Shown here one piece after another: positions 25,913-38,690 of a DNA stretch of 60,000 nucleotides. Origin of the DNA: Hydractinia symbiolongicarpus (lineage: Eukaryota; Cnidaria; Hydrozoa; Anthoathecata; Hydractiniidae); NCBI RefSeq assembly GCF_029227915.1, contig NC_079878.1:24021501-24081500 (forward strand), read 5' to 3'. The notes beneath the pieces were generated by a model that was not told the DNA's origin, ran no database searches, and saw nothing but the letters and a program-made list of their open reading frames with translations. Numbering within the stretch: position 1 is the stretch's first letter; each line of letters opens with the position of its first letter. The position numbers and the translations under genes are program-made.

Positions 25913-26087
25913 CTACATTAGGACGTACATTTACGCGGTACACTCGGCTACATTAGAACGTATATTTACGCGATAGATTCTGATACATTAGGACGTACAT
26001 TTACGCGGTAGATTCTGCTACATTAGGGCGTACATTTACGCGGTAGGCTTTGCTACTTCAAGACAGATATTTATGCGATAGAATTTG
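25913..26087 (+). repeat. 35-bp minisatellite, 5 copies
   Basis: Five consecutive units start at 25913, 25948, 25983, 26018 and 26053, based on CTACATTAGGACGTACATTT and then ACGCGGTAGATTCTG. Copies 1-4 differ at a few bases and copy 5 is the most diverged. The 35-bp period is not a multiple of three, so it does not encode a repeated peptide. Confidence 0.92.
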
Positions 26088-29000
26088 CTTTTTTTAACCG
26101 GGTTGTTTACCGGTCCGTGTTGTTCTTTATAGAGACAGCACATTTTAATCTTTTTTAGTCTGTCAGTTAAAATTTAACTCTTTTTCATATACCTTTTAAT
26201 GATTCAGTATTATGCCTTTCCTCACCATTTAAGCATCCGCACAACTTCCAGCTCCACTAAAAACATCAAAACTACACTGGTGTTTCTTGCGCAATTTTAA
26301 ATTGAAAACCTCATGGAAATTCGTAAAACATTCCTTCGAACAGATTTAATGTCAAGAGGAATCTCTTAATAATGTCAGTAATCATCTAAATATGATTAAT
26401 TATACCATTAATATATAATTAAAATATCGTTTTCCGTATCAAGGAATTTAATAACGTCCTATTCTATGTCATTTGTGTGTTCATTCATACGCACTTAGTT
26501 TCCAGCACATTTTCAGAAAAACTGTAGCGCAGTGTAACTTGCGGTATGGTAACAACATTCATGTTTTGTTACTTATGTGATGTGGAAGAAGAGAGCAATT
26601 CATTTTAGAGGAAGCTTGCCTACAAGTTGAAAAACCCACCACGCTTGTGCTCATTCCATTCTAAACGCTTTTGTTTACAGCAGTTTAATATAGAATGGGT
26701 TGGCCTGTTGGTATGACAACATCAGACACGTTTTCCTTTTCCAAGTCTGTCAAAATTCAATAAGAATAAAGATTTTGATATTGTCCAAACACGACGTGAT
26801 TTGTCTAGACTAATGTGAAAGATGGCTGGAAAATTATCTAGTTTTAGACGATGGTTTGATTCACCGTTGCGTTGACGGAGTTTTAACGAGGTACTACATC
26901 TGAGTAAGATTAGAGGTGACAAAACATCCTAGACGTTAAACACGCCTTTTCTCTACATATTAGCTATCTAGCAGGAAAGGTTCCAGTAAAGAATATCCCC
27001 TCACCCCCTATATTGTTATAGTAACTCTGATAAAAGGCTGGATAATGAAGGCATTAAGCATTGCGGTTATTCATTTAAAGGTTGGACTTGCCTTCTCTTT
27101 TTAAAAAAGCCTTTCTACTAAGCCTGTAAAATGAGCAGGTTTAAATGCATTACAACCTCATAAGGAAAGTCTCATAGATCCATAGATAAGTTTACTACAT
27201 CACATAACAAGCCAACAAGTTGTTTTGAAGTACGGTACTAGTAAATAAATCAGAAAAAGAATAACAACGATAAAAAACAATGCTAACCTTAATTGGATCC
27301 AAATGAATCGGGTTAAATTAGCTCGGTAATCCTTCGCGCTTTTCATCAACTAGCCTACTGTATGACTGACCATCAATGATGATATGTATGTGTTTTATTA
27401 ATGTGTCAAGCCGCTTAGTCAGGATTAAATTATCGAGTGGACATTCAAATAAAGAAATGACTATCGACTCACAGCAGGTGAAGGGAACTAGAACAAAGAT
27501 TCTTCTTCACATGGGCTGTCCGTCTATTTGATTATCTAATCTTTTAATTAGGGTAATCCAAAACTAAAAAATTTAATTACTTTTATGGATTGGGAACCGA
27601 CACTCGAGTGAAGTAATAGATTTTTTCTTAGCTACCGGTGTCCTGTGGCTGTCCATATTTTTAATTTTTTGTTACGTCCGTTTGGAAAAACATCGGATTC
27701 GCGTGAATCACCGGAATCGTCTTTTTTAGAAAATACATTTAGGATTTTAATGATGTAATGTTTCCTCATAGAATAATAGGAAAACAATTTTAGCATGAGA
27801 AATAAAAATTATATTAGGAACACTGAAGTAGAATTGCAGCTTAAATTACAAGAACTGTATTAACAGGGGTGACACGCTGAAAAAACCACTAAGAAGAGAA
27901 AAAGAATAAAAAATATTTACTAATTCAATGGGTCGGGACATCAACCTTAGTCTTAGCATTTTGTTTATTAGCTGTGTTGTGGGAAACTCAGGAGGAAGCT
28001 GGAAATAACTGGCCCTTCTCCTGTTTTGTTAAAATGTCGGTCTATTATGTTTTTATCCTCTGTAGTTATTTACAGTCTAAGGATGTTGCTTGTGCAATAA
28101 CTAGGAAAAGAAAGTGTAGGCGTTCAATCAAAAAATATTCATGTCACGTGGTTTGAACGTCTTAATGATATATCTTAATTATTAATGAACATTTGGAAAT
28201 AGGGGTCCAGCACATGTCAATGCATCTTTTAATATACAACATGGAATTTAAATAACTTTACATAACAAAAAAATTAAAGACAAGCTTCCTAGCTTCATCC
28301 ACAAACGAATTTTACCATACTGGCATACATAGAACTTTTCCTAAATACTTTTCCACAAGAAGATTTTCTCTTCATACAATTTCTGTAGATAAAAAGAAAT
28401 TGAAAGTACTTATTAATAAACAACTTTGAAATGTAAGTTAAAGCGTAGTTTGTATGGGGACGCAAACTTGTTCCTATTTTGTTCTTATTTTTAAGCAATT
28501 TTAAGCAATATCGTTTTGGATCTTCTCGTCGTGACATATTAGAATTGAAAAAGAAGCCCCGGGAACGAGATTGAATTTTAGATATCACAATTCAATAATT
28601 TCTGCCTTGAAAAACATATTATCACTGTTTCTCTCAGAACAAAATAGCTTCATTGTTATTTTGGTTCTTTTTAAGCCATCTCTGCCTTATTGTTCCTAAA
28701 ATTGTTGTGTGTAGACTTCCTTGACGTAAACCACTACTGCAATAAGTAAACCGTAGACACAAAGTTTTATGATCGTGGTTAATATGGTTATAATACAGAT
28801 GAGGTACTTTTAGGCAATCAAACTTCTCTAGTGCGTCATCCTCGACCATAAAAGGACTTCATACAATGCTAAATTATTAACTTCCCTTTTCCTCCACATC
28901 CCACAAAAAATTAGATATCTGTTACCTTACAGATCTTGTCGTTTTAAAAATAATTTTTGGGCATCAAGAACGTCCTTGTTTTGAGTGTTACGAAAAAAAG

Positions 29001-31529
29001 TCAAAATTAAGATCCCTTCGAAACCAAGCTCTTGTTTATACTAGCCAAAAATTACTTATTCACCGAAGGGAAAATAGTCAAGTAAATGACGTTAAAAGTT
29101 GTTAAAATATGTTTGTTTTGATTTCGTCACAAGTGAAGAGATGTAACAGTACATTCATGTTTGATCTAACATGCCTTTTTCTTTCATCTTGACACGAGCT
29201 TACGTTAATTCTTGGTTAACAAAGGAGCTGTTAGGTACCGCTTTATATGTGATGTTCATTCTTGCACTGTTAAATGACATTAAGCAGCTTAAGAAAGGAC
29301 ATGTGAAAAACTTTTAAATTGAGAGAAATGTTTTTTTCTCGACGTAGTGATAATTCTGCGATATATTTACGACGTTTTAGTCACGCAAAGTCAAAAGAGA
29401 AGTAATAACGTTTTTAGGCCATTCTTAAAACATTTTCATGGATAACCAAAAACCAAACACTCCAGTTAATAAATAACAACTTGACCACGATTTTAACTTT
29501 TCCCTTAACAGAAAAACGAAAAATTCCTTCTATAAACTTCAACGCCTAAGAAACTGAATGGGACAGGTTTGTTTTAACCTAAGAAATTGTCATCATAGGT
29601 AATAGTTAAAAGAGACAAGATTACGTTTAGACTAGGAACGATTTCTTTAAAGTCATGTTTACACTGACTGATATTTCTTGCATACAAGACCTAATTATTG
29701 TAAACTGCTTTTTCCAAATTTCTGACCACTCTTTTATTCGGAATAGTTACAATATTATCTGCCACGACCAATGATAGAAGCAATATCGTTCTTGCATAAA
29801 CATTTCCTTCATAAGAAAATCTAAATTTTTGTTGTGACACGATTAACCTCATCCCCGCGGTATCTCGTGCATTCTCTAACATCGGGACGAATCGCCGTCT
29901 TTACATCAGAAAAGATACAAGATGCACTGGGGACAAAATTGTGGCCTGTTTCTTTTACAATTTCTCAGTCTAGAATGTTCTTTCTGTTCTTCCAAAAAAT
30001 ACGGTTTATTCCCTGGTTGTGATGAAGATTTTGTAGAACTGAAATAAATAAATAGAAGTTAAAGTTCTGTCGTTCTAAAAACACATGCGTATGGCTATTT
30101 GAAAACATGAAAAAAATATTTCTTATTAATTCAAGTATTATATTATTTTGTTTAGACGTCTAGTACGTTCTTAGTTTTTGAAAAAACTTAAGCCTCGCTG
30201 TTTCTTATAAATTAGGTTCTTAAAAAAAACCGGCCAATTTTGGATTGACTTCAGTATCATCGTTAAACCGGGGCTTGCGTTAAGGCATGAAACTGATGTG
30301 GTCACGTGCAGACAATGACGTCATAATGAAAACCAGAGGCTCCACCTTTTTAAACGCTAACAGTTGCAATGAAAATATTGAGAAGACGATTTTCAACCAC
30401 TTTTTTTATCATTGTTTAGCAATTATCTTAACCTTGCTATAGATTTCAGTAAAATCCCTAAAACCTATTTTTTCTCTTTGTTTTGGCAATGAATTTGCGA
30501 TGCATTCTCTTGCTATTAAAATTTTCAGTTTGCGGTTCTTCTGAAAAATAATAACCAGTAAGCCTGATACTGAGGCATTTCGACCATTTTTTAGCCTGCC
30601 CTGTTTTTAATTTTTTTTAATATCGACACAGCTTTCCTCGTTCAGTTCTTATTTATGGATCTTCCAACATTTGTATTCTTGTATTCACGGTCACAAGCAG
30701 AAACGATTGTCGGTAACTTGAAAAGTTCTTAGCTTGTTCTAAAATTTGTACGACCAAACTAGCTGATTCCACTCGCTGATTACAAAGTAGATACAGCTAA
30801 TTTCGAAGAAAGGTTTTTATGAACTCTGGTGCTCGATTCGTTTCACAAAGCCATGCGAAACCCAGCAAAAGTTGTTCCAATATTTTAACTCTATCGCATT
30901 TTTACCTTATTTACAGACTTTTCTGAGAGTCAGAATAGTAAAACAAACTCGACCAAGTTAGCGATGCCACTGTAAAAAAAACACAGCAGTGTATTCATTC
31001 GTGGAGCTTTTTCTGAATTCTGTACAATAAAATCGACACAACAACCTATATGTAAGTTAATTACTAAGTTGCATTAAATTGTAGACAGGTAGCTAGATTT
31101 CTTTACGTTGAAAAGCCGAAAATACGGTATCCCTTAATCGTCGGTCCCTTTTAGATCTTAAAGATGCTAAAAGGGATAAAAAAAACATTACGAAAATATG
31201 AAATTATTTTTATCCAGTAGTAATTTGTTGCTTTTGTCTAGGTGATAGGGAGGAGTCACATTGTAAGACATGTTAATCTTGTGCATGAACGGTCTAACCT
31301 GCAGAACAATAAACAATTTTTTTCTTCTAGGCTAAAACAACAACAATAATATTTTCAATTTTAAGTATTAGCTCCTCAACATACGTTGCTGCTCAGCTGA
31401 TGATGCAACAAAAAACAAAAAATGATCAGGATTGTAAACAAAAGGAAGTTTTTTTAGGTATCGTGAACAAGATTCCAATGTAATGCAAGAAATCTTCTCT
31501 CGCGATAGCCCGGTCAGACTGACGTTCGA

Positions 31530-31606
31530 GACCCCTCCGAGAAAAAACAAAAAACAAAAGTCAACGATGATCGGGACCTCTCCGAGAAAAAACCGAAAAC
31601 AAAAGT
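31530..31606 (+). repeat. Duplicated 32-bp block, 45-bp period
   Basis: GACC(C/T)CTCCGAGAAAAAAC and the following A-rich bases occur at 31530-31561 and again at 31575-31606 with a few differences. In one frame this gives two similar Pro-Arg-Lys peptides (PPRKNKKQKS and SPRKNRKQKF), but no gene context supports coding. Confidence 0.7.
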
Positions 31607-32040
31607 TTACAAAATTCCATGATCAGTATTTTAACAGTAAAAGAGATAAAAGAGAGAAAAGTCGTGTTACTCCCACGTATGCTTCAAGATTATATGCAGA
31701 AGAATAGCGAGAAGAAAGTTCCTCTCTACATGAATGCTTTCAAAAAAAAAACATAACCATATCGTCGAATTACGTGCTAAGTGTTAAGTGAGGCGGTTGT
31801 GTTGGTCCGCCTTTAAATACTTAGTAGAAATAATAAAAAAGGCGGGAAAAGCATGTTGTAAGTTGATTCATCAACTGTGGTTTCGAAATTGCAAAATAAT
31901 TTTCTTCGTATTAAAGAAATTAAAGAAACTATTATTTTATCTTTTTATAGTATTTATCCCGTGTTCGTTTACAGGTCAAATGTTTACTCTTTCCTGCAAG
32001 AAAAAACTATGATTATTAATTCCATAAAAGAATACCTAAA

Positions 32041-32121
32041 CAATCTCGTCCCCAGGAATTCTTTCTCGCTTTTCGCGCCAGCACGCATATCCATAAAGCA
32101 AAAGATCTGGGAACGAGACTG
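32041..32121. mobile_element. Putative MITE, about 80 bp, CTCGTCCCCAGG termini
   Basis: CAATCTCGTCCCCAGGAATT at the left and the inverse ATCTGGGAACGAGACTG at the right form imperfect terminal inverted repeats around a short middle. This is the clearest complete example of this end type in the window. Confidence 0.5.
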
Positions 32122-33149
32122 AATACCTATATTATTATTCTCGTTTTGGCAGAAACGTTTTTCCGTATAAGGAGGGTTAAAAATCCTTTTTTGCTCATAA
32201 TTAAGATAGGAAACCACCAACCTCGATCCGGGGACTGTAGCGTTTTATAATATAAGGATATTTTATTGTCGTATTAACCACATTTTAAGAGAAAAATATA
32301 TTTTCTGTAGCTAGATGCAGCTCATTTCTGTGACCTACAGATCGCATCGATATTAAGAGTTGTAAACAAAACGGCTTCAAAATAACACAACACAACAGAT
32401 CGATAAAATCAGCTGATTTATCAGATTCTAATCCGTTTTCCTTCACTGTCTCTGCTGGTTTTGTGAGTCTCGAATCAATTTGCTAAGTTTCCATGACACC
32501 AGCTATTTGATAACTTATTGAAATATGGTGAAAGGTTTAAGAAAAAGTTATCTACAAAAAAACCTAGAAAAGTGCATTTTATTAATTTTTGTGTTTGACA
32601 TAACCGTGCTTATAATGGTTAACGTTAAACGTAAATACATCTTTCTTTTTTCTTTTTGCTTCTTTACACTTTTTATATAAACCACATGTTTTGAGCAACG
32701 CGAGAATGAAATTTTATAAGAGAAGCAACTAGTCAGCCCAGCCTGAGATGGGTAAACAAAAAAACAACAAGGAACAAAAACAGGGAACACAAAAACACCA
32801 ATAGATTCCCAAACATACCGTGTTCCAAAGATTTCAAAGAAAAAAAAATATTTTGAATTGGAAATTTAATAGTCAACAAGTAACGAGTAAGCAACAGTTT
32901 TGTAAAAAGAGAGAAATTGAAACTTTGAATTTTATCTAAAATTTAAAAGTTTGTGCTTATAAACAATAGTTAATGAAGCATTGACTAACCAGAAATTCAG
33001 TTAAAGTAAATATTTTGTGCGCGTGTGCGGTTACCACGTGGTCGTCGTAAAAATTAGCTGCGGTCCTACTGTCATCGAAGTTAGTCTTTGTGTAAACACA
33101 ACGACTTTTTACAGTAAAACGACTTTGCACATCACTGAGATACTGTCTG

Positions 33150-33235
33150 GTGAGTGGAATTCGATCCGTCGTCCTCCAGTACTGGAAGCCGTAGACGAAC
33201 CCACTACACTAAGTGCGAGAATATCTAAGTGATGC
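33150..33235 (-). repeat. tRNA-like segment, probable SINE head
   Basis: On the minus strand TAGTGTAGTGG (33211-33201) fits the Pol III A box TRGYNNARNGG, and GGATCGAATTCC (33167-33156) resembles a B box with one extra base. Their starts are 44 nt apart, as in tRNA genes. Between them TTCCAGTACTGGAG could be an anticodon-arm remnant. No clean acceptor stem or standard anticodon loop is visible, so a tRNA-derived SINE or tRNA pseudogene is likelier than a working tRNA. Confidence 0.45.
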
Positions 33236-33274
33236 CCGTAGGTAGTTTCTCGGGATTGTGTGTATTTATACGTG

Positions 33275-33312
33275 AATCTTTATCATGACACGGACGAGCC
33301 ATGATAAAGATT
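33275..33312. repeat. 13-bp inverted repeat
   Basis: AATCTTTATCATG (33275-33287) and its exact inverse CATGATAAAGATT (33300-33312) are separated by 12 nt. It lies just downstream (plus strand) of the tRNA-like segment. Confidence 0.8.
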
Positions 33313-34326
33313 GATCTATATATATACAATTTATATATTTCCCTTTCGGAAGAAATGAATCTTGCACAGGATGAAAAGTCATGTTAAATATATGTAGAAC
33401 TCGATTGGCATGCAAACTCAGAGTGAAATATATCCGCACAAAACACGATATTATTTTATCTTCCGTTTTCCGTCTTTTCTTTCTGTTTCAAGCAGTTCGA
33501 GGAGCCACGTGGATATAAAAATAGTTGTTTTTAATTATGTGGCGAGAGATAAGCGAGAAATTAATTATTGCGAGACAGCCTTTTCTAATTGGCTTACCTT
33601 GAGGATCTGTCGTGTTAATTGTTTGGGGAAAGCAGTTTCATAGACTAATTAATTAAGAACTAATTGCTTCAAATTTACATAAAATCTGATGGAAAAAGGA
33701 TACTTTTAGGATAATCGGTTTGCCTCACGTGACAAGATAAAAAAATACATCCTAACATGGGGTCACGTTATTAACAGGTTGTTGCATTATCCAATAAGCC
33801 TACTAACATAAAAGCACTCGCAAAAAGTTAAAACTATTTTTAACTCGTCAATATATTTTCATCTTCCTCCTGCAAACTTTCTGTGTACTTTTAGCCTATA
33901 TAAACATTTTCTGTTTCAACAGGAACTTAATGTCACGTGTTTTCCACTGATGATCAGTCTTCAGTCTCAGAAAATGAATGTGAAGTGGACAGGCAAGAGA
34001 GAGATTTCGAAAAAAAATCTTGATATGATGGATTCTCTGATTACTTCCCACAAACTCTAATCTTGTTACTTTTAAGGTAATATTGTGGTGTGTAAATATA
34101 TAGAGCAATCTCGTGTGTAAATATATTAAACAACCTTGTCTCCAGGGTCTTGTGATCCCAGCTTCGCGGTTAAAATTTCGAATTTTTTTGCACAAAAATG
34201 GAAAGAAAAAACAAGAACACGACGTTACACATGAAGCATTTAGTACTGGCCTTAAATACCATGTTTAATCCTCCTATATTAAACATTGTATGGGACAAGG
34301 GCACTCTTCAAATAGTTTTACTACTA

Positions 34327-34530
34327 CAGTCCAACCCAGCTGTAGCCGACATGCTATATAGCGGACACCTTGTTATAGCGAACACTGTTTTCAGGAACCG
34401 GGCAGGTCATGGTCAAAGTCTCGTAACAACCTCTACATAGCGGAAACTTTATAGCGGACACTTGTTGTAGCGGACACAAATTTTTGGAACTGTGTGGACA
34501 TTTTCTTTGAAAATCACCTCTCTATAGCCG
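34327..34530. mobile_element. Pogo/Tigger-like transposon end
   Basis: The dinucleotide TA is followed by CAGTCCAACCC at 34327, resembling the TA target and CAGTYRAACC-type ends of pogo/Tigger elements. Then TATAGCGGACACC, TTATAGCGGACACTTG, TTGTAGCGGACAC and CTATAGCCGACAC recur as subterminal repeats. A GGTGTCCGCTAT in the opposite orientation at 36697-36708 may belong to the same or a related element. No transposase was recognised. Confidence 0.4.
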
Positions 34531-36770
34531 ACACATTACTTTTTCGGAGAAATTAAAAAATCACGAAAGATAAATGATTTGTATATATGTGAAACATTTG
34601 CCTACTTACACATTAGTGCGTTAATTAAGTTTATCAAAAGATTTTTTTGAACCATTCTATAACTCTAAAGGCCACAGGTATCTCAAGGCCAAGATCAGAT
34701 CCTCTGTTCACCCTCATGCCTGTGCCACCAACAAGAAAACAATGATTTATTTTACGTAGAGACATTAACGTCAGAGTCGACCATTGAAACTCGAAATCTA
34801 GAGAGAAAAGAAAAGCATCGTAAAAGTCTTAAACTTAAAAGTGGTCACCAGAATCATCCATGTCTGAGTAGAACAAAAACAATACAAATAAATAAAGAAA
34901 CAGATCACTTTACATTTGACATAATAATATAAGGTGTTTTTTTCACTTGGAACTTTAGAAACCCATGTAAAATTGTTGTAAGGACCTGGAACAGTTTACC
35001 CGCAGTGTGTTGTTACGTGACAGTCGAAGTTCGTAACCAAGGTAAAAAGTGGTAGGGAAGAAGTTTAACATACGTATTGACAACATGGCGTACTTTTAAA
35101 TAATCTGTACTGTTGGTCTATTTATAACTAAGAACATGTGAAGCAAATTTAATTCTTTATGTTGTGGAGACGCATTTAGCTAACCTACGTTAATACATCC
35201 TGGCATCATTCCTCCCACTCGTTTTTTTAATTTGTTTTAAACACGTGTTCTTATAATGCACGTTTAGAACAAATAAGGAAGATACCACCCTGTGGTTATA
35301 CGCCCTCACACCGCAACACAGGGACATTTGTGTTGGCGTGGCAGCGGTTAGTTGAGCACATGTTATGGAATAAAAAGAACCACGAAGTCTGCTTTGCCAA
35401 CGCTTAATAATTTTTAAATTTCCTGACTTCGTATTACTTGTGGAAACTTTCCTTAGTAATCCAGGATAGACCCATTAAAAAGGCGGTGTTATGCACTTGA
35501 GGTCATGGCTTGTTGCGACAACACTACTTCCCAATTTTTCACTGTTGTGTAAAAAACTTGACTGGCATGGCAACCCGTTATGAAAAGACTCTGTAATGAT
35601 TGATTATCAGAAAAGAATAAAATAAAAAACTCCTTTTTATCACGAGGTTAAAATTAAAGGTCTTTATATTGGCTAACTACCTACACTTTTAATGACTGCC
35701 TTTTTAAATCCCGCTCCTTCTTAAAATAAATTCATTTTTCCAAACATGATTTACTGATGATTATCCCGAATCGAAGTACAACTGTTTAAGAATTTATTTA
35801 AACTTTTTAAGCAATCTCTTTACAACGCCATGTAAAGTCTAAGATGTTCTCGCTCGTTCTTATTTTTAACCGATAAAAGCGTTCTGTTCTTGTACCCATA
35901 GTCATGCCACAGACTACAGAAAAACGTATTGTAGCGGTCATCATTAAAAATTTTAAGCACACACGTCAGTTTTCAATGCATGGTTTATATAAAAGAAGTT
36001 TTGTAAGAAATTTATTACTTTTATAGCCTTTTTTAGTACTAGTGACACGCAGGACGCATTATCTGGGCTACCACTTTGAAAAGATCATATCTCAAAATCT
36101 CGTGACTTATGAGCACTCTGTATCAGTTTTTCTGAAGGTAGACTAAATTATCTACGGTGTGAGGTGGCGTAGAGACTTTTATTTCATAAACAGCCGCTCC
36201 ACTTAAACCGTCGCTTTTCACATACTCCGCAGATAATGTTTCGGTGGAAAGCAACTGTTTATATGAGGAGCCCACGGTATGGAGTGGATCTTCTGCTAAA
36301 GTGTGAATCCAGTGAATAATTGTGGAGGAAACGATGAAGTGAGGAGCCACTGGCTGTGTGTGAAGCGACAGTTTACGAAAAAAGAAACAAAAATGCACGA
36401 CTTTCCCGCTGCGAAAGGATTGAAACTGTTTTACATTTTCCTATAAATTATCTTTGATCTTCGTTATGTTATTACCAGGAAAACGTCGAGTCTGTTTTAC
36501 TTTTCGGACTGAAGCAAGTTTAGATTATATATTTTTAGTCTTTTTTTCGCCGCCAAATCAGCCTGTTATTACTGCGGTCGATTTCCTATACACTAACACG
36601 CAAGAGTAAAGTTTTAATACATAATATATGTCAATTTAAAAACCAACCTCATGTAGCGGTCACCTCTCTGCCACCTCTCGTTCTTGAGTAACCGATGGTG
36701 TCCGCTATCTCACGTATGTGAAACGCGCAGCAACATATAAATACACTCAATCATAGTGCTGTGTTTTTCC
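34531..36770. other. Stretch between pogo-like fragments, no recognised gene
   Basis: No identifiable gene. A 91-codon minus-strand frame (36123-36398) has a rather protein-like composition (for example EDPLHTVGSSYKQLL) but no family I recognise, and no splice partner was found. Near 36652-36710 more AGCGGTCACCTCT and GGTGTCCGCTAT motifs appear. It could be the decayed interior of a DNA transposon. Confidence 0.3.
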
Positions 36771-37219
36771 TGCGCGCGCAGAAATGGAGGTAACTTTTTT
36801 ATTTTGTTTTTTTTAAGTGACAGAGACAAACACACGGGACTGGCGTGTTATTATATAGATAAACCAACCTAGAATTTACAATATAAAACACAAATGACTA
36901 AAGACATTATACGTGGAAAGATAACACTTTGAACATTGAAAGGGGGGCATTACAATACGAAACGACATATAACTAATATTGATTTAACAGTACATTTAGA
37001 TGCAATCGTAAATTGAAGCTCTATTCGCCAATGCAAAGTCATTGAGATTAATATCCCTATCTAGCGTCGATCTAGAACCCCAAACACATCGCCGAACACA
37101 TTGTCGACCGTAGCAACGAGAAACATATCTTTGTTCGTATGACATTCGTTGTTAAAGATAATGGAGGTAACTTTTCCGCTTAGTTTGTTTACATTTTTAC
37201 CTCCAATTCTGCGCGCGCA
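36771..37219. mobile_element. Putative MITE with TGCGCGCGCAGAAWTGGAGGTAA ends
   Basis: TGCGCGCGCAGAAATGGAGG at 36771 continuing TAAC is mirrored by TTTACCTCCAATTCTGCGCG at 37196 continuing CGCA, 21 of 24 matching by eye. The pair spans 449 bp. The middle contains a second ATGGAGGTAAC at 37161 and, near 36816-36860, a tail like that of repeat family A (ACTGGCGTGTTATTATATAG). No coding frame. Confidence 0.5.
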
Positions 37220-38690
37220 TCGGGCATTACGTAATCACTTGGATGCGTGCGCAGGTAAATATCGGGACTGTGACTCCATGTATAGGAATGATATCTCACG
37301 CGGTTGTTGAGAGATTGGTGTGCTTGCACGGTTTTTGCCGCTCAAGTAAGAACTTTACACTTGCAGGGCATTTATTGATAAAAGTATCAATTGACTGTGA
37401 AAAGCTTTCCTTCCTGTTAGTGTGTGTGTGAGTTCCAAATTTTTAAACATGCGAAAGAAGTCCTGTGAGCGGTGTGTTTTTAGCAAGTTTGGGGACAGTG
37501 GCCTTGGTCGTTAATTTGCCAGCCAAATGTAAACAACGATAATGGCACCAAGAGCTGCGTAAGCACGTGTATAACATTTAATCTGAACAGTGTTCTCTTC
37601 GTGAGTTCAAACATTTTAATGTAAGCAATGTGTTGTTTGTATATGTCTAGTTGCTAGTATAAAGGATTGGAGAATCATTCTGTTTTGGTGAGTTAAATTT
37701 ATAGTAAAGTACATGCCCTGCAGTTCAACGAGGAGAAATCTTTTTGCGCTGACATATAAATCTATTTAGTCAGACAAATCAATGTCAACGAACACGGATT
37801 TTTTTGTTTGCACAATTTTCACGTCTTTTAAATATAAGTCAAAGCTATAACAACAGAAAGGTAACTTTTTACATATTTTCGTGAATTCGTTTTCTGGAAA
37901 GGAGGGGGATAAGACGCACTCTTTTCGCACAAAATTTCATTGAAATATATTAGATGGATAGACTTGAAACAAGCAGCTAGCTATCTATTCCTAAATAAAT
38001 AAAAAATATTTCCCAATATAGGAAAACATTAAAACTTATAATATGGGAATATAAAAAAATATTTGTCCTACGTCACTACACAGGATCTTTCTCCGATCGG
38101 GTGAGTGTCCCCCGGAGTAAACCACTCGATCGAGTGAGTCAGCACTGGCGGCAATATTTCACCACCTGATTTAGTGAGTCATAACTGGCTGTAAATTTTT
38201 AGCTAGCTAAATACATAAACAAACCGAAGGTGCTTGGGAGACTCTTAGTTCTTGCCTAGCACCTAGTCAGCTTAAGCTCTAGAGACAGCTAACTAGCTAT
38301 ATGTTAAAGATAACAATATTTCTTTACTATACTTTGTGTCAGATATGATAAAAAATATGCACATTTTTCTCTATATAGCTTGCTATACTGGCTTCTTACT
38401 AAACTAATTTCATGCACATGTCTATAAGACAACTAAAATGAGCTTCAGATGCACAACATGTGCAACCTAGACTGAAAATATGCACCATGTAGTCAATCCA
38501 ACTTGGAACGGCACAGTGATTTTTTTTTTAATCAGTGAAACGGCGCAAAATAAGTTTATGACTTAACGTAAACAAAAATTATATTGCACTTTTGGCCAGC
38601 GGCTTGCCTTTTTAAAAAGCAATTTTAAGCAAGAAGAATACTCACCCGAATAAAGTCTCTCCCGATCGGGTGGTTGCGCACTCCCTCGAT

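Larger units (their letters stand above)
18252..34326. other. Gene-poor region upstream of frizzled
   Basis: No supported gene on either strand. The segment next to frizzled should hold its 5' UTR and promoter: on the minus strand TTTTATAA lies about 50 nt before the ATG, a possible TATA-like box. The rest is AT-rich DNA with small repeats: (CAA)n at 19556-19581, (TA)n near 22005-22029, a minisatellite at 25913-26087, several CTCGTCCCCAGG-type ends, and a tRNA-like segment near 33200. Distal enhancers may lie here, but none can be identified from sequence alone. Confidence 0.5.

Noticed and set aside
33017-33232. 71-codon plus-strand frame
   Set aside because: It overlaps the tRNA-like segment in antisense and is explained by it.
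34198-34440. 80-codon plus-strand frame
   Set aside because: Its second half is the pogo-like subterminal repeat; no coding support.
36123-36398. 91-codon minus-strand frame with protein-like composition
   Set aside because: No recognised domain and no neighbouring exon; kept only as a note within the 34531-36770 region.
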